A stretch of 64,000 nt of DNA from GCA-2730975 sp964576585 (GCA_964576585.1 CAZNWO010000002.1:1-64000); one strand, 5' to 3'; counted from the first letter of the stretch, positions 37,402 through 45,575 are shown. Numbers and translations are program-made. The notes: generated by a model not told the origin, from the letters alone.

Positions 37402-38658
37402 ATGTCAAAGAATGTCGGTTTTGTTTCCACCCGTTTTGCCGGTCAAGACGGAGTCTCGCTGGAGAGCGCCAAGTGGGCGGAGGTCCTATGGGAAGATCGT
37501 CACGTCAGCTTCTGGTACAGCGGAAAGAGCGATAGGGCTGCCGAAATAAGCCATGTCGTTCCTGAGGCGTATTTCGGTTTTTCCGAGAACGAATGGATCA
37601 ATGATCGCGTTTGGGGGCATGACAAGCGCAGTCGTTTCGTGACGGAGAGAATCCGTGATCTGGCGGAATACATTAAGGGAACTCTTTATCGTTTCGTCGA
37701 GAAATTCGATATCGACATCCTGATTCCGCAGAATGCCCTCGCCATTCCCATGAACCTTCCACTCGGCATTGCTCTGACCGAGTTCATCTCCGAAACTCGT
37801 CTCCCTTCCATCGCTCATCACCACGATTTCTTTTGGGAGCGAACCCGATTTTCCGTGAACGCCGTACCCGAATACTTGGATATGGCTTTCCCTCCCGACC
37901 TGTCGAACGTTAGGGATGTCGTCATCAATCAGGAGGCCCAGGAGCAACTCGCTCTTCGGAAAGGGATTTCTTCCCTCGTCATTCCGAATGTGTTCGACTT
38001 CGAGAATCCTCCTGCCCCTCCCGACGAATATGCTGCCGACGTACGGGAAGAACTTGGCTTGAGTCCTGAAGACATCTTCATCCTTCAGCCAACTAGGGTT
38101 GTCCCCCGTAAGGGTATCGAGCAGGCCATCAAGTTAGTGAGCTTGCTAAAGAATCCCAATTGTAAACTGGTGATTTCGCACGAGGCAGGGGATGAGGGTT
38201 ATGAATACCTCGGTATGCTGCAGCAGCTGGCTCGGGAGGAAGAGGTCGACCTTCGAATCGTTGCGGATCGCGTAGGGGAAGTTCGCCAGCACGACTCGCG
38301 GGGGCGCAAGGTGTATACGCTGTGGGACTTGTATCCGCATGCTGACTTCGTGACCTACCCGAGCCTATACGAAGGTTTTGGCAATGCTTTGCTGGAGGCG
38401 ATTTACTTCCGTAAGCCAGTCTTGATCAATCGCTATTCCATCTTTGTGCGCGACATCGAGCCAAAGGGTTTCAACCTTTTGACGATGGACGGTTTTGTCA
38501 CTCCTGCATTAGCTGAAAAGGTCGGGGAAATCTTGGATAACGAAACTCTCAGGAAGCAAGTGGTTGACCACAACTACGAGGTTGCCAGACAGTTTTTCTC
38601 TTATGCAGTGGTTCGTCGCAATTTGCGTGCCCTGATTTCAAGTCTTACCGGCTACTAG
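37402..38658 (+). CDS. Glycosyltransferase family 4, candidate mannosylglucosylglycerate synthase
   Basis: A 418-residue GT4 enzyme. The N-terminus VGFVSTRFAGQDGVSLESAK has the sugar-nucleotide loop; AHHHDFFWERTRFSVNAVPE, VIPNVFDFENPP, QPTRVVPRKGIEQAIKLV and the E-x7-E region PSLYEGFGNALLEAIYFRKP follow. Sequences with this pattern occur next to sucrose-phosphorylase-like genes and gpgS in other bacteria, and the MggS-type enzyme of planctomycetes adds mannose from GDP-mannose to glucosylglycerate. The assignment is inferred from family pattern and neighbours. A GH13_18 gene follows after 8 bases; the divergent 130-base region upstream is shared with the M20-gpgS operon. Confidence 0.6.
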   Translation: MSKNVGFVSTRFAGQDGVSLESAKWAEVLWEDRHVSFWYSGKSDRAAEISHVVPEAYFGFSENEWINDRVWGHDKRSRFVTERIRDLAEYIKGTLYRFVEKFDIDILIPQNALAIPMNLPLGIALTEFISETRLPSIAHHHDFFWERTRFSVNAVPEYLDMAFPPDLSNVRDVVINQEAQEQLALRKGISSLVIPNVFDFENPPAPPDEYAADVREELGLSPEDIFILQPTRVVPRKGIEQAIKLVSLLKNPNCKLVISHEAGDEGYEYLGMLQQLAREEEVDLRIVADRVGEVRQHDSRGRKVYTLWDLYPHADFVTYPSLYEGFGNALLEAIYFRKPVLINRYSIFVRDIEPKGFNLLTMDGFVTPALAEKVGEILDNETLRKQVVDHNYEVARQFFSYAVVRRNLRALISSLTGY

Positions 38659-38666
38659 GAACACCG

Positions 38667-40412
38667 ATGAATCCCAATTCCTCTATCGTCAAGCACGTGT
38701 CCAGCGCAAAGCTGAAGTCCATTCGCTTACGCTTTGCCCGCCTCTACGGAGGCGAAATGGCGGACTGTATGCTTGAGCGCTTCTACCATATGGTGGGGCG
38801 CTACGGCGTTGGAATAGAAACCTCTTCTCCCAAGTCCCTTTGGGATGAGCGAGATGCCATTCTGATCACTTATGCCGACATGGTTCGCGGGGAAGGCGAA
38901 TCCCCTCTTCAGACGCTTTGCAGGTTCTGTTCGGAAAATCTCAAGGGTTCCTTCTCCACCATTCACTTGCTTCCTTTTTTCCCTTGGTCTTCCGACGAGG
39001 GTTTTTCCGTAATTGACTACCGAGAGGTGTCTTCCGAATACGGCGACTGGCAAGACGTCTCTCGTTTTGCGGGGGAGTTTGATCTCATGTTCGATCTTGT
39101 CCTCAATCACTGTTCCTCTCGTAGCGAATGGTTCTTGGATTACGTCGCAGGGATTGAGCCCGCCGGCAATTATTTCCAAGAAGCTGATCCCGAGTCGGAT
39201 CTTTCCGCCGTGGTTCGCCCCCGAGCCTCACCACTCTTGACCCCTACGGCAACTAGGTCGGGCCAACGCCATGTCTGGACGACGTTCAGTGCCGATCAAG
39301 TAGATCTGAACTGGCGTTCCCCCGATTTGTTGTTCGAGTTTCTCGACTTCGTCATGCTTTATCTTTCCAAGGGCTGTCGGATTCTTCGCTTGGATGCCGT
39401 CGCCTTCCTCTGGAAGGAGATCGGAACAAACTGCCTTCATCTGCCTGAGTGCCACGAGGTCGTCAAACTTCTGCGGGACTTTCTCGAGGTCGTAGCTCCG
39501 GACGTCATCTTGTTGACGGAGACCAATGTACCTCATGAAGAGAACGTGAGTTATTTTGGGCATGGCGACGAAGCTCATCTCGTCTATCAATTCAGCCTGC
39601 CTCCTCTATTGCTTCATGGACTTCTTGAGGGAACCGCAGTTCACCTGTCTCAATGGGCGATGGACTTGGCCCCACCTCCTCCGGGGTGCTCGTTCCTGAA
39701 CTTTACCGCCAGTCACGACGGCATAGGCGTCCGTCCATTGGAAGGCATTCTTCCGCAAGTGCAAATCGATGAACTTGCTAAAAAGATTCAAGAACGCGGG
39801 GGCCACGTTTCCATGCGTTCACTGGAGGACGGCAAAGAGTCACCCTACGAATTGAACACCACTTTTTTCGAAGCTCTCTCCTGCGATGATTCGGAATTGA
39901 GCAAGGCTCGTTTTTTTTGTTCTCAAGCAGTCGCTTTCGCTATGCGCGGCATCCCTGCAGTCTACTTCCATTCGCTAACGGCTTCCCCGAACTGGAAGGA
40001 AGGGTTTGAGCAAACGGGTGAAAAACGCTCCGTCAACAGGAAGAAGTGGAAGGTGGACGAGCTCGACGGCTTGCTTGGCGATGGAGATTCCGTGACTTCA
40101 CGAGTCTTCGACTGGCTTGCTCGCTTGCTACGTCGGAGATCTTCTTGCCCCGCCTTCCATCCCGATGCCGATCAAGTCATTCTCGATCTTGGTGATTCGG
40201 TTTTCGCCCTGGAGCGCGTTTCCCTCGACCAAGCTCAAACCATTCTTTGTTTCTTCAATTTCACTCCCTCTCCCGCATCCATCCCCCGAGCCGGTCGGCT
40301 TGCGGAGGTTTTTTCTGGGGGCAAGGCTCGTGACCTAGTCGGCGGAGGAGAGGTGGTCATCCCTTCCGAGGGAATTGTTCTACGTCCCTACCAAGCCCTT
40401 TGGCTAGTCTGA
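38667..40412 (+). CDS. GH13_18 phosphorylase, likely glucosylglycerate phosphorylase
   Basis: A 581-residue alpha-amylase-superfamily protein of the sucrose phosphorylase group. Catalytic regions: DLVLNHCSS (region I), RILRLDAVAFLWKEIG with the nucleophile Asp (region II), VILLTETNVPHEEN with the acid/base Glu (region III), and FTASHDGIGVRP with the transition-state Asp (region IV). GH13_18 enzymes cleave sucrose, sucrose 6-phosphate or glucosylglycerate with phosphate to give glucose 1-phosphate. Being adjacent to a GT4 and near gpgS favours glucosylglycerate, which would make this the recycling enzyme of the solute. RsmE-like follows after one base. Confidence 0.75.
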   Translation: MNPNSSIVKHVSSAKLKSIRLRFARLYGGEMADCMLERFYHMVGRYGVGIETSSPKSLWDERDAILITYADMVRGEGESPLQTLCRFCSENLKGSFSTIHLLPFFPWSSDEGFSVIDYREVSSEYGDWQDVSRFAGEFDLMFDLVLNHCSSRSEWFLDYVAGIEPAGNYFQEADPESDLSAVVRPRASPLLTPTATRSGQRHVWTTFSADQVDLNWRSPDLLFEFLDFVMLYLSKGCRILRLDAVAFLWKEIGTNCLHLPECHEVVKLLRDFLEVVAPDVILLTETNVPHEENVSYFGHGDEAHLVYQFSLPPLLLHGLLEGTAVHLSQWAMDLAPPPPGCSFLNFTASHDGIGVRPLEGILPQVQIDELAKKIQERGGHVSMRSLEDGKESPYELNTTFFEALSCDDSELSKARFFCSQAVAFAMRGIPAVYFHSLTASPNWKEGFEQTGEKRSVNRKKWKVDELDGLLGDGDSVTSRVFDWLARLLRRRSSCPAFHPDADQVILDLGDSVFALERVSLDQAQTILCFFNFTPSPASIPRAGRLAEVFSGGKARDLVGGGEVVIPSEGIVLRPYQALWLV

Positions 40413-40413
40413 G

Positions 40414-41136
40414 TTGAACCTTCTGCTCTTTGAGACTCCCTGCGAGGAGATTCTTCTGTCTCAAGATGATCCCCGATACGATCATGTGCTCAAGGTCTTG
40501 AGGAGAGTTCCCGGGGATCAGTTGGACGTCGCCTCGGTCAATGGACCGAAGGGAAAGGCGACAGTCGTTCGAGAGGATTCCACGGGTCTGCTTTTATCTT
40601 TCGTTTGGGAAGGGGAATTTCACGACGACAGGTTTCCGATCCACCTTGTCGCAGGCTTGCCACGCCCCCAAACCGCAAGAAAGATTCTCGAACAGGCTGC
40701 TTCCATGGGCGTTCGGAGGATGACTTTCTTTGGTTCGGACAAAGGCGAACCTTCCTATGCGGACAGCAAGCTTTGGATGACGGAAGAATGGCGTCGTCAC
40801 CTCTTGCGAGGCGTAGAGCAGGCTTTTTGTTCCTTTTTGCCCGAGGTCTCGGTGATAGACAATCTGGAGGAGACATTGGGACAATTGCACTGCGAAGCGG
40901 GAAGGATTGCCCTAGATGTTTATGAAGCCGATCGGAATCTTTCCTCAAGTGATGCACGAGCTGCCCCGATGGTTTTGGCTGTTGGACCTGAGAGAGGTTG
41001 GTCGAAACGCGAGCGGCAGTTGCTCCGAGACGGTAATTTTTTAATTCGAGGTCTAGGTTCGCGGGTCCTTCGAGAGGAGACCGCAGTTGTTGCGGCTTTG
41101 GGTGTTCTCGCCTCTCCACATTGGCAAGAGCTTTAG
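40414..41136 (+). CDS. RsmE-like SPOUT RNA methyltransferase, divergent paralogue
   Basis: RsmE methylates N3 of U1498 in 16S rRNA. This 240-residue relative keeps the overall pattern (HVLKVLRRVPGDQLDVAS, LPRPQTARKILEQAASMGV, then a SAM-binding knot) but its knot motif reads GPERGWSKRERQLL, with arginine for the usual second glycine of GPEGGFS, and the end is LGSRVLREETAVVAALGV. A canonical RsmE lies 0.75 kb downstream. It has a TTG start one base after the GH13_18 stop. It overlaps convergent rsmD by four bases (TTAG). Its target may differ from U1498. Confidence 0.75.
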   Translation: MNLLLFETPCEEILLSQDDPRYDHVLKVLRRVPGDQLDVASVNGPKGKATVVREDSTGLLLSFVWEGEFHDDRFPIHLVAGLPRPQTARKILEQAASMGVRRMTFFGSDKGEPSYADSKLWMTEEWRRHLLRGVEQAFCSFLPEVSVIDNLEETLGQLHCEAGRIALDVYEADRNLSSSDARAAPMVLAVGPERGWSKRERQLLRDGNFLIRGLGSRVLREETAVVAALGVLASPHWQEL

Positions 41137-41702
41137 GGGATTGGTCGAAATAGACCGTGGGTCGGGGAACCCTTGGTGGGTTTGCCCAATCGGCGCTCCA
41201 ACGACCAACCTTCGGGAAAGTTCTCGAAATCTCCCGGCATGCCCAGTGCCAGAAGGCTTTCCTTACCGACCAAGTCATCTGCCAGAAGTCGCTTGAATAG
41301 CCTTGGTGCGATCGACTCCAGAATCGAATAGGGTGGATCGGCGAAAACGATGTCAAAAGGTGCTTGTTGTCTAGGGATGACTCTAAGTGCGTCTCCCTTT
41401 ATGACTTCGAAATTGCGTACATCCAATTCTGCGCTCTTACAGGTGGCGACGAGGTTTTTTTTAAGGCAAGCGACGGTTAGGGCATCGAGTTCAACGAACG
41501 TGCCTCGCCCGGCTCCTCGGCTTAGTGCTTCCAGTCCATGAGATCCGGTTCCGGCAAAGAGATCGAGAAAGGAAGCCTCTTTTACCAGTGGTCCTATCGA
41601 GGAAAAAAGGCGTTCCCTCGCTGGCTCTAGGACAGGGCGAAGCTTTCTTCCCTTCGGCACGTTCAGGATTATGCCTTTTGCCTTTCCACCGGAAATTCTC
41701 AT
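41133..41702 (-). CDS. rsmD: 16S rRNA (guanine-N2)-methyltransferase RsmD
   Basis: RsmD methylates G966 of 16S rRNA. The ATG at 41702 gives 189 residues with the canonical opening MRISGGKAKGIILNVPKG, followed by RPVLEPARERLFSSI, motif I FLDLFAGTGSHGLEALSRGA and the catalytic DIVFADPPY. In-frame sequence upstream (to 41810) is AT-rich and unlike the family, so it is left out. Its stop overlaps rsmE-like in TTAG. Confidence 0.92.
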   Translation of the reverse strand: MRISGGKAKGIILNVPKGRKLRPVLEPARERLFSSIGPLVKEASFLDLFAGTGSHGLEALSRGAGRGTFVELDALTVACLKKNLVATCKSAELDVRNFEVIKGDALRVIPRQQAPFDIVFADPPYSILESIAPRLFKRLLADDLVGKESLLALGMPGDFENFPEGWSLERRLGKPTKGSPTHGLFRPIP

Positions 41703-41780
41703 TTTCGACTCAGGATTTTTGAACGTCGGGCCAAGAGCATGGGTCTTAAAAAATGCGTTTTCATGGTACTTAGTGTACTG

Positions 41781-41838
41781 AATGACATTCCTGTCATTGT
41801 TTGGCAACAAGAGCGTCGTCTTTTTGACGGCGCTTTTT
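41781..41838 (+). terminator. Cluster of three hairpins; the last is terminator-like in the + direction
   Basis: Three dyads are stacked in the gap between divergent rsmD and the second rsmE: AATGACA-TTCC-TGTCATT (41781-41798), TTGTT-TGGC-AACAA (about 41798-41811), and AGCGTCGTC-TTTTT-GACGGCGCT (41812-41834, one G-U pair) followed by TTTT. The last one looks like an intrinsic terminator ending 50 bases before the rsmE ATG. No + strand gene ends just upstream, so it may be an attenuator or a stop to read-through antisense to rsmD. Confidence 0.5.
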
Positions 41839-41888
41839 GTTGGAATTATCTCTCACTTTCGGCAAGAAATTAATTTTCATTTACCATA

Positions 41889-42626
41889 ATGAGTCGCTTG
41901 TTGAGAGTTTTTGTTCCTGAAGATCAGTCTCCCGCAGATGGAATTTTTACCATAGGAGGGGAGGAAGCCAGGCACTTGTTGAAAGTCTTGCGCGTAGAAG
42001 TAGGCAGACAAGTTGAAGTACTCAACGGGAAGGGTCTTGTTTGGTTAGCCAAGGTTAACGAGGTCTCGGCACGATCCATTGTTTTGAAGATAGAAGAAAT
42101 TCGAGAAACACCACAACCTGCCATTGCTTTCGAGGTCGCCATGGCCTTACCCAAGGCTGGTCGAATGGAAGAGACAGTGAGACAGCTTACCGAATTGGGG
42201 GTCTCGAGAATCACCCCCCTTCTTACCGAGCGTGGTGAGGTTGGGAAGCTTAAGGATCGCATCGAGGGCAAACTCGACAAGTGGAATCGGATCGCTGTCC
42301 AGGCAACCAAGCAGTCGGGGAATCCTTGGTTGCCGACTATTCGTGAACCAGTTCCTTTCAAGCACTGGTGCGAGGGATTTCCAGAGGACTCTTATCGATT
42401 GTTCGGAAGCCTTTCGCCCGAAGCGTGTCCCATCTCCTCTCTCTCACAATCCGCTATAAAGTCGGTTTGCATAGGCATAGGCCCAGAGGGCGGGTTTTCC
42501 GAAAATGAGGAAGGTCATGCGCTTGCTTTTGGTTTCGTTCCTGTTCGTTTGGGGCCGCATGTTTTGCGAATCGAGACTGCAGCAGTTTGTGCTTTGGCAG
42601 TTGCGCAGGAAGTCTTTGCAGTCTAG
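41889..42626 (+). CDS. rsmE: 16S rRNA (uracil-N3)-methyltransferase RsmE
   Basis: A canonical 245-residue RsmE: RVFVPEDQ at the N-terminus, GGEEARHLLKVLRVEVG, LPKAGRMEETVRQLTELGVS, AVQATKQSGNPWLPTI, the SPOUT knot IGIGPEGGFSENEEGHAL and LGPHVLRIETAAVCALAV. It would carry out m3U1498 formation. It probably begins a short operon with the HTH-VWA and DsbD-like genes (gaps of 24 and 16 bases). Confidence 0.92.
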   Translation: MSRLLRVFVPEDQSPADGIFTIGGEEARHLLKVLRVEVGRQVEVLNGKGLVWLAKVNEVSARSIVLKIEEIRETPQPAIAFEVAMALPKAGRMEETVRQLTELGVSRITPLLTERGEVGKLKDRIEGKLDKWNRIAVQATKQSGNPWLPTIREPVPFKHWCEGFPEDSYRLFGSLSPEACPISSLSQSAIKSVCIGIGPEGGFSENEEGHALAFGFVPVRLGPHVLRIETAAVCALAVAQEVFAV

Positions 42627-42650
42627 GCTTTTCTTCAATACTGATTTGAC

Positions 42651-44129
42651 ATGGCTGAAAGTTTGACTGGCGAACAGAAACTTCGAATTGTTCTGGAGTC
42701 GATTATCCGGAACGTTCCCAAGGCGGAGCAATGCGAGAAGTACAATGTTTCCGAAGAGGAATTCGATTCGTGGCGTGAACGCCTGATGAAGGATGGAGGA
42801 AAAATCTACGAGTCCAGTCCAGTGCAGGATATTCCGATGGGGTTCGATCCGCCTCCTCGGCAAGGAAAGTCTTCAGGAGTTTTGCTTGGGTTGAGTGTTC
42901 TCGTCAACTTGGTTCTAGTTTGTTTGGCTGCAGCTTTTGGTCTTGGATGGATTAAGTGGGGAGAGAAAAGTTCTCCTGATGAACTGCCCCCCAAAGAGCA
43001 GGACTCGCAGGCATCAAGCAAAGATACGTCTTCGGTGAACGTGGTCGCCAAAAATGTTAAGCCCGTGAATGACTTAGATGATCTACTTAATCCTTCTGAG
43101 TCTCGACCAGTATCTTCCAATCCCCCGTTGGAATTGCCGCCTTCTTCCGGTGCTTCGACTACAACCTCCCTGTCCCCTGCGGGAGGCGAGCCTCGTAATC
43201 CAAAGCCACCGATTTTCTCTGGTGTACCGGGTATGCCGAGACCTACTTTCGAGGTGAACGCATTTGGCTTTCGTACTCCCGGCAGGCTTGTTGTTTTCGC
43301 CTTGGACGTGAGCCGGTATATGACCAATGGAGTTGAAGCCCGCGGCAGGTTCCGTACAATCAAGCAGGAGTTGGTCGATGCAATCTCCGGACTTTCGGTG
43401 AATTCCCATTTCAACCTCCTTTTGTTCAGAAATCTAAGGGAGATCGAGATGCTGGGAAAGACCATTCTTCCCGCCAGTCACGCCAACAAGGGCCTGGCCA
43501 TTAAGTGGTTGAAGGACATCGGGGAACCTTGGGAGAACCAAGGCGAGACACGCAGTCGACATTTCGACGAAAGAGACATCTTCGACAAGCCGCCGAAAGG
43601 CGCCGTAGGGCCTTGGTATGCCCTGTATTGCGCCATCAGGTGCTACAAGCCCGATGCGGTGTTCCTGATGACGGGGGATTGTTCTTCGATGCGCCCTCAA
43701 GAGTTTTCCGAGGTTGAGTGGCAGGGACTGGATGTAGCCCAAGGTGATCGCTCCGCCGACTGGGATAAGTGGAGAAAGGAAACGGAAACCCTTCGGCTGA
43801 CAGCCGTGAAATGGCTCCGTCTGCAAGGAGATGAAGGAGCATTACTTCCTCCTTCCCAAGAGGCGCAGGAGGTCCTGGCCCTTAGGAAGTTGCAGTTGGC
43901 CATGCCTCCCCAGCCCAGCGGATCTCCCGACTCGTCCTGGCCTTGGCGAGAGGTTTACGGCAAGTTTCGCTCAGGCTTAAGAATGGAGTCCACTTCGCTT
44001 CCCATCGTTAACTTTATAGTTTCTTTGCCCGACGGAGTTGCATGGTCCGAGGAGTTGACCGAGACGGTCAAGGAGTTCGCGGCATCGGCGGACGGCAAGC
44101 TCACCTTCCTAGGGCCTACCATCCCCTGA
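42651..44129 (+). CDS. Membrane protein with transposase-type HTH and VWA-like domain
   Basis: The 492-residue protein has three parts. Residues 4-50 (LTGEQKLRIVLESIIRN, then YNVSEEEFDSWRERLMKDGG) match the helix-turn-helix of IS3-type OrfA transposase proteins. Residues 75-100 are one membrane segment. A Pro/Ser-rich linker (105-200) leads to a VWA-like domain from about residue 210 (GRLVVFALDVSRYM, then LSVNSHFNLLLF and AVFLMTGDCSSM). The metal site is degenerate: DVSRY instead of DxSxS. With the N-terminus inside, the HTH would face the cytoplasm and the VWA-like domain the periplasm. It is 24 bases after rsmE and 16 before the DsbD-like gene. The function is not known. Confidence 0.7.
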   Translation: MAESLTGEQKLRIVLESIIRNVPKAEQCEKYNVSEEEFDSWRERLMKDGGKIYESSPVQDIPMGFDPPPRQGKSSGVLLGLSVLVNLVLVCLAAAFGLGWIKWGEKSSPDELPPKEQDSQASSKDTSSVNVVAKNVKPVNDLDDLLNPSESRPVSSNPPLELPPSSGASTTTSLSPAGGEPRNPKPPIFSGVPGMPRPTFEVNAFGFRTPGRLVVFALDVSRYMTNGVEARGRFRTIKQELVDAISGLSVNSHFNLLLFRNLREIEMLGKTILPASHANKGLAIKWLKDIGEPWENQGETRSRHFDERDIFDKPPKGAVGPWYALYCAIRCYKPDAVFLMTGDCSSMRPQEFSEVEWQGLDVAQGDRSADWDKWRKETETLRLTAVKWLRLQGDEGALLPPSQEAQEVLALRKLQLAMPPQPSGSPDSSWPWREVYGKFRSGLRMESTSLPIVNFIVSLPDGVAWSEELTETVKEFAASADGKLTFLGPTIP

Positions 44130-44145
44130 TTGTTTCGCCTGCCGA

Positions 44146-45519
44146 ATGATCGTCCTGTCTTCACAGGCATTTCCTTCCGGTTTGTCTTTTGCGATTCCCC
44201 TTCCTTTTCGCGTTATGGAGTGTGTCCCCTTGTTTTTTGCTCAAGCTTCCGAGGATTCTAAGATTGTGGCTGATGATTCTGCCACCTTGTACGTTCTCCT
44301 TGGGCTAGTCTTGGTCGCGATGGCGGTTTGGACGTACGGAAGGTGGGGCTCTCCGTCGAAGGACGTTTCGACGAGGAGGAAAGCCATTTTGGCCGCCGTT
44401 GTCTTGCTGGGTTCCGGAATATGGCTTGGATTTCCCGTTGAAAAACAAAAGCTCGAAGCACTCGAGTGGGAGAATTGGACTCCCGAGCGTCAAGAAGAAT
44501 TGCTGAAACAGGGCAGGGCGGTCTACGTGGACTATACGGCGGCATGGTGCTTTTCCTGTCGAGTCAACAAACGAGTGTTCAACTACGAGTCCGTAATCCG
44601 AAAAATTCGTGATCTGGACATAGTCCTGCTTCAGGCGGACTGGACAAAGAAAGGTCCCGTCATTCACAAGGCCCTGCAGAGCTTTGGTCGAGAAGCAGTG
44701 CCCTTGAACGTCTATTACAAGAGTTTCACGGCCAGTTCGAATTCCTCGGAACCCATCTTGATGCCCGAATTCTTGACCGAAGGAATTGTGCTTGAGGTTT
44801 TGGAAACCGGCGAAACTTACGTCGAGACCGGAGAGCAGGATTTTGTTTCGATTCTAGGCTTCGCCTTGCTGGGTGGACTTATCCTGAACTTGATGCCATG
44901 TGTATTCCCTGTTCTGGGATTGAAGATCATGGGCTTTGTGGAGCAAGCGGGACAAGACAAGGGCAAGATTGCTGGTCATGGTCTTGTGTTCACCGGGGGG
45001 GTCTTGGTTTCATTCTGGATTCTTGTCGGAGTCTTGCTTTGGCTTCGGGAGACTATGCAGCAAGAGCTTGGTTGGGGCTTCCAACTCCAAGAACCGGGTT
45101 TCGTGTTTGCTCTTGCTGTAGTTCTCTTGATCTTTGGATTGAGCTTGAGCGGTGTCTTTGAGATTGGCCTTTCCCTGACGGGTACGGGTTCTGGGCTTGC
45201 CTCTAAATCCGGCTTTTGGGGCTCCTTCTTCTCAGGGGTTTTGGCCGTCGTGGTCGCAACGCCCTGTATGGCTCCCTTCCTAGGTGTTGCCGTGGGCGCT
45301 GCCTTGTCGATGGAATCCTTGCCTGCCTTTGCAGTCTTCACTTGCGTAGCATTGGGCTTGTCCGCGCCCTACCTCCTGCTTTCCATTTTTCCGGGATGGC
45401 TCAGCCGTTTACCGAGACCCGGTGCATGGATGGAAGCTTTCAAGGAGGCAATGGCATTTCCCATTTACGCGACCGTGGTCTGGTTGGTCTGGACCCTTTC
45501 CATGCAACTTGGAGCCTGA
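44146..45519 (+). CDS. DsbD-family thiol:disulfide interchange protein with circularly permuted domain order
   Basis: The 457-residue protein carries both DsbD modules in an unusual order. Residues 46-66 and 79-96 are two membrane segments; residues 108-220 are a thioredoxin domain with WCFSC (C135, C138); residues 232-457 hold six membrane segments with the redox-cysteine pair MPC252 and TPC374, 122 residues apart as in E. coli DsbD (C163/C285). In ordinary DsbD the eight-segment domain comes first and the thioredoxin last. Here the first two segments resemble the usual seventh and eighth, and the protein ends where the sixth normally ends (YATVVWLVWTLSMQLGA). The nDsbD domain is absent. It would carry electrons from cytoplasmic thioredoxin to periplasmic partners. 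ATG 44146 is used; ATG 44215 is possible. Confidence 0.75.
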   Translation: MIVLSSQAFPSGLSFAIPLPFRVMECVPLFFAQASEDSKIVADDSATLYVLLGLVLVAMAVWTYGRWGSPSKDVSTRRKAILAAVVLLGSGIWLGFPVEKQKLEALEWENWTPERQEELLKQGRAVYVDYTAAWCFSCRVNKRVFNYESVIRKIRDLDIVLLQADWTKKGPVIHKALQSFGREAVPLNVYYKSFTASSNSSEPILMPEFLTEGIVLEVLETGETYVETGEQDFVSILGFALLGGLILNLMPCVFPVLGLKIMGFVEQAGQDKGKIAGHGLVFTGGVLVSFWILVGVLLWLRETMQQELGWGFQLQEPGFVFALAVVLLIFGLSLSGVFEIGLSLTGTGSGLASKSGFWGSFFSGVLAVVVATPCMAPFLGVAVGAALSMESLPAFAVFTCVALGLSAPYLLLSIFPGWLSRLPRPGAWMEAFKEAMAFPIYATVVWLVWTLSMQLGA

Positions 45520-45575
45520 GGTTTTCTTTGACAACCGAGCCGGTTTCGAGATCGGCTACGCAAGGCCCATTCTGA

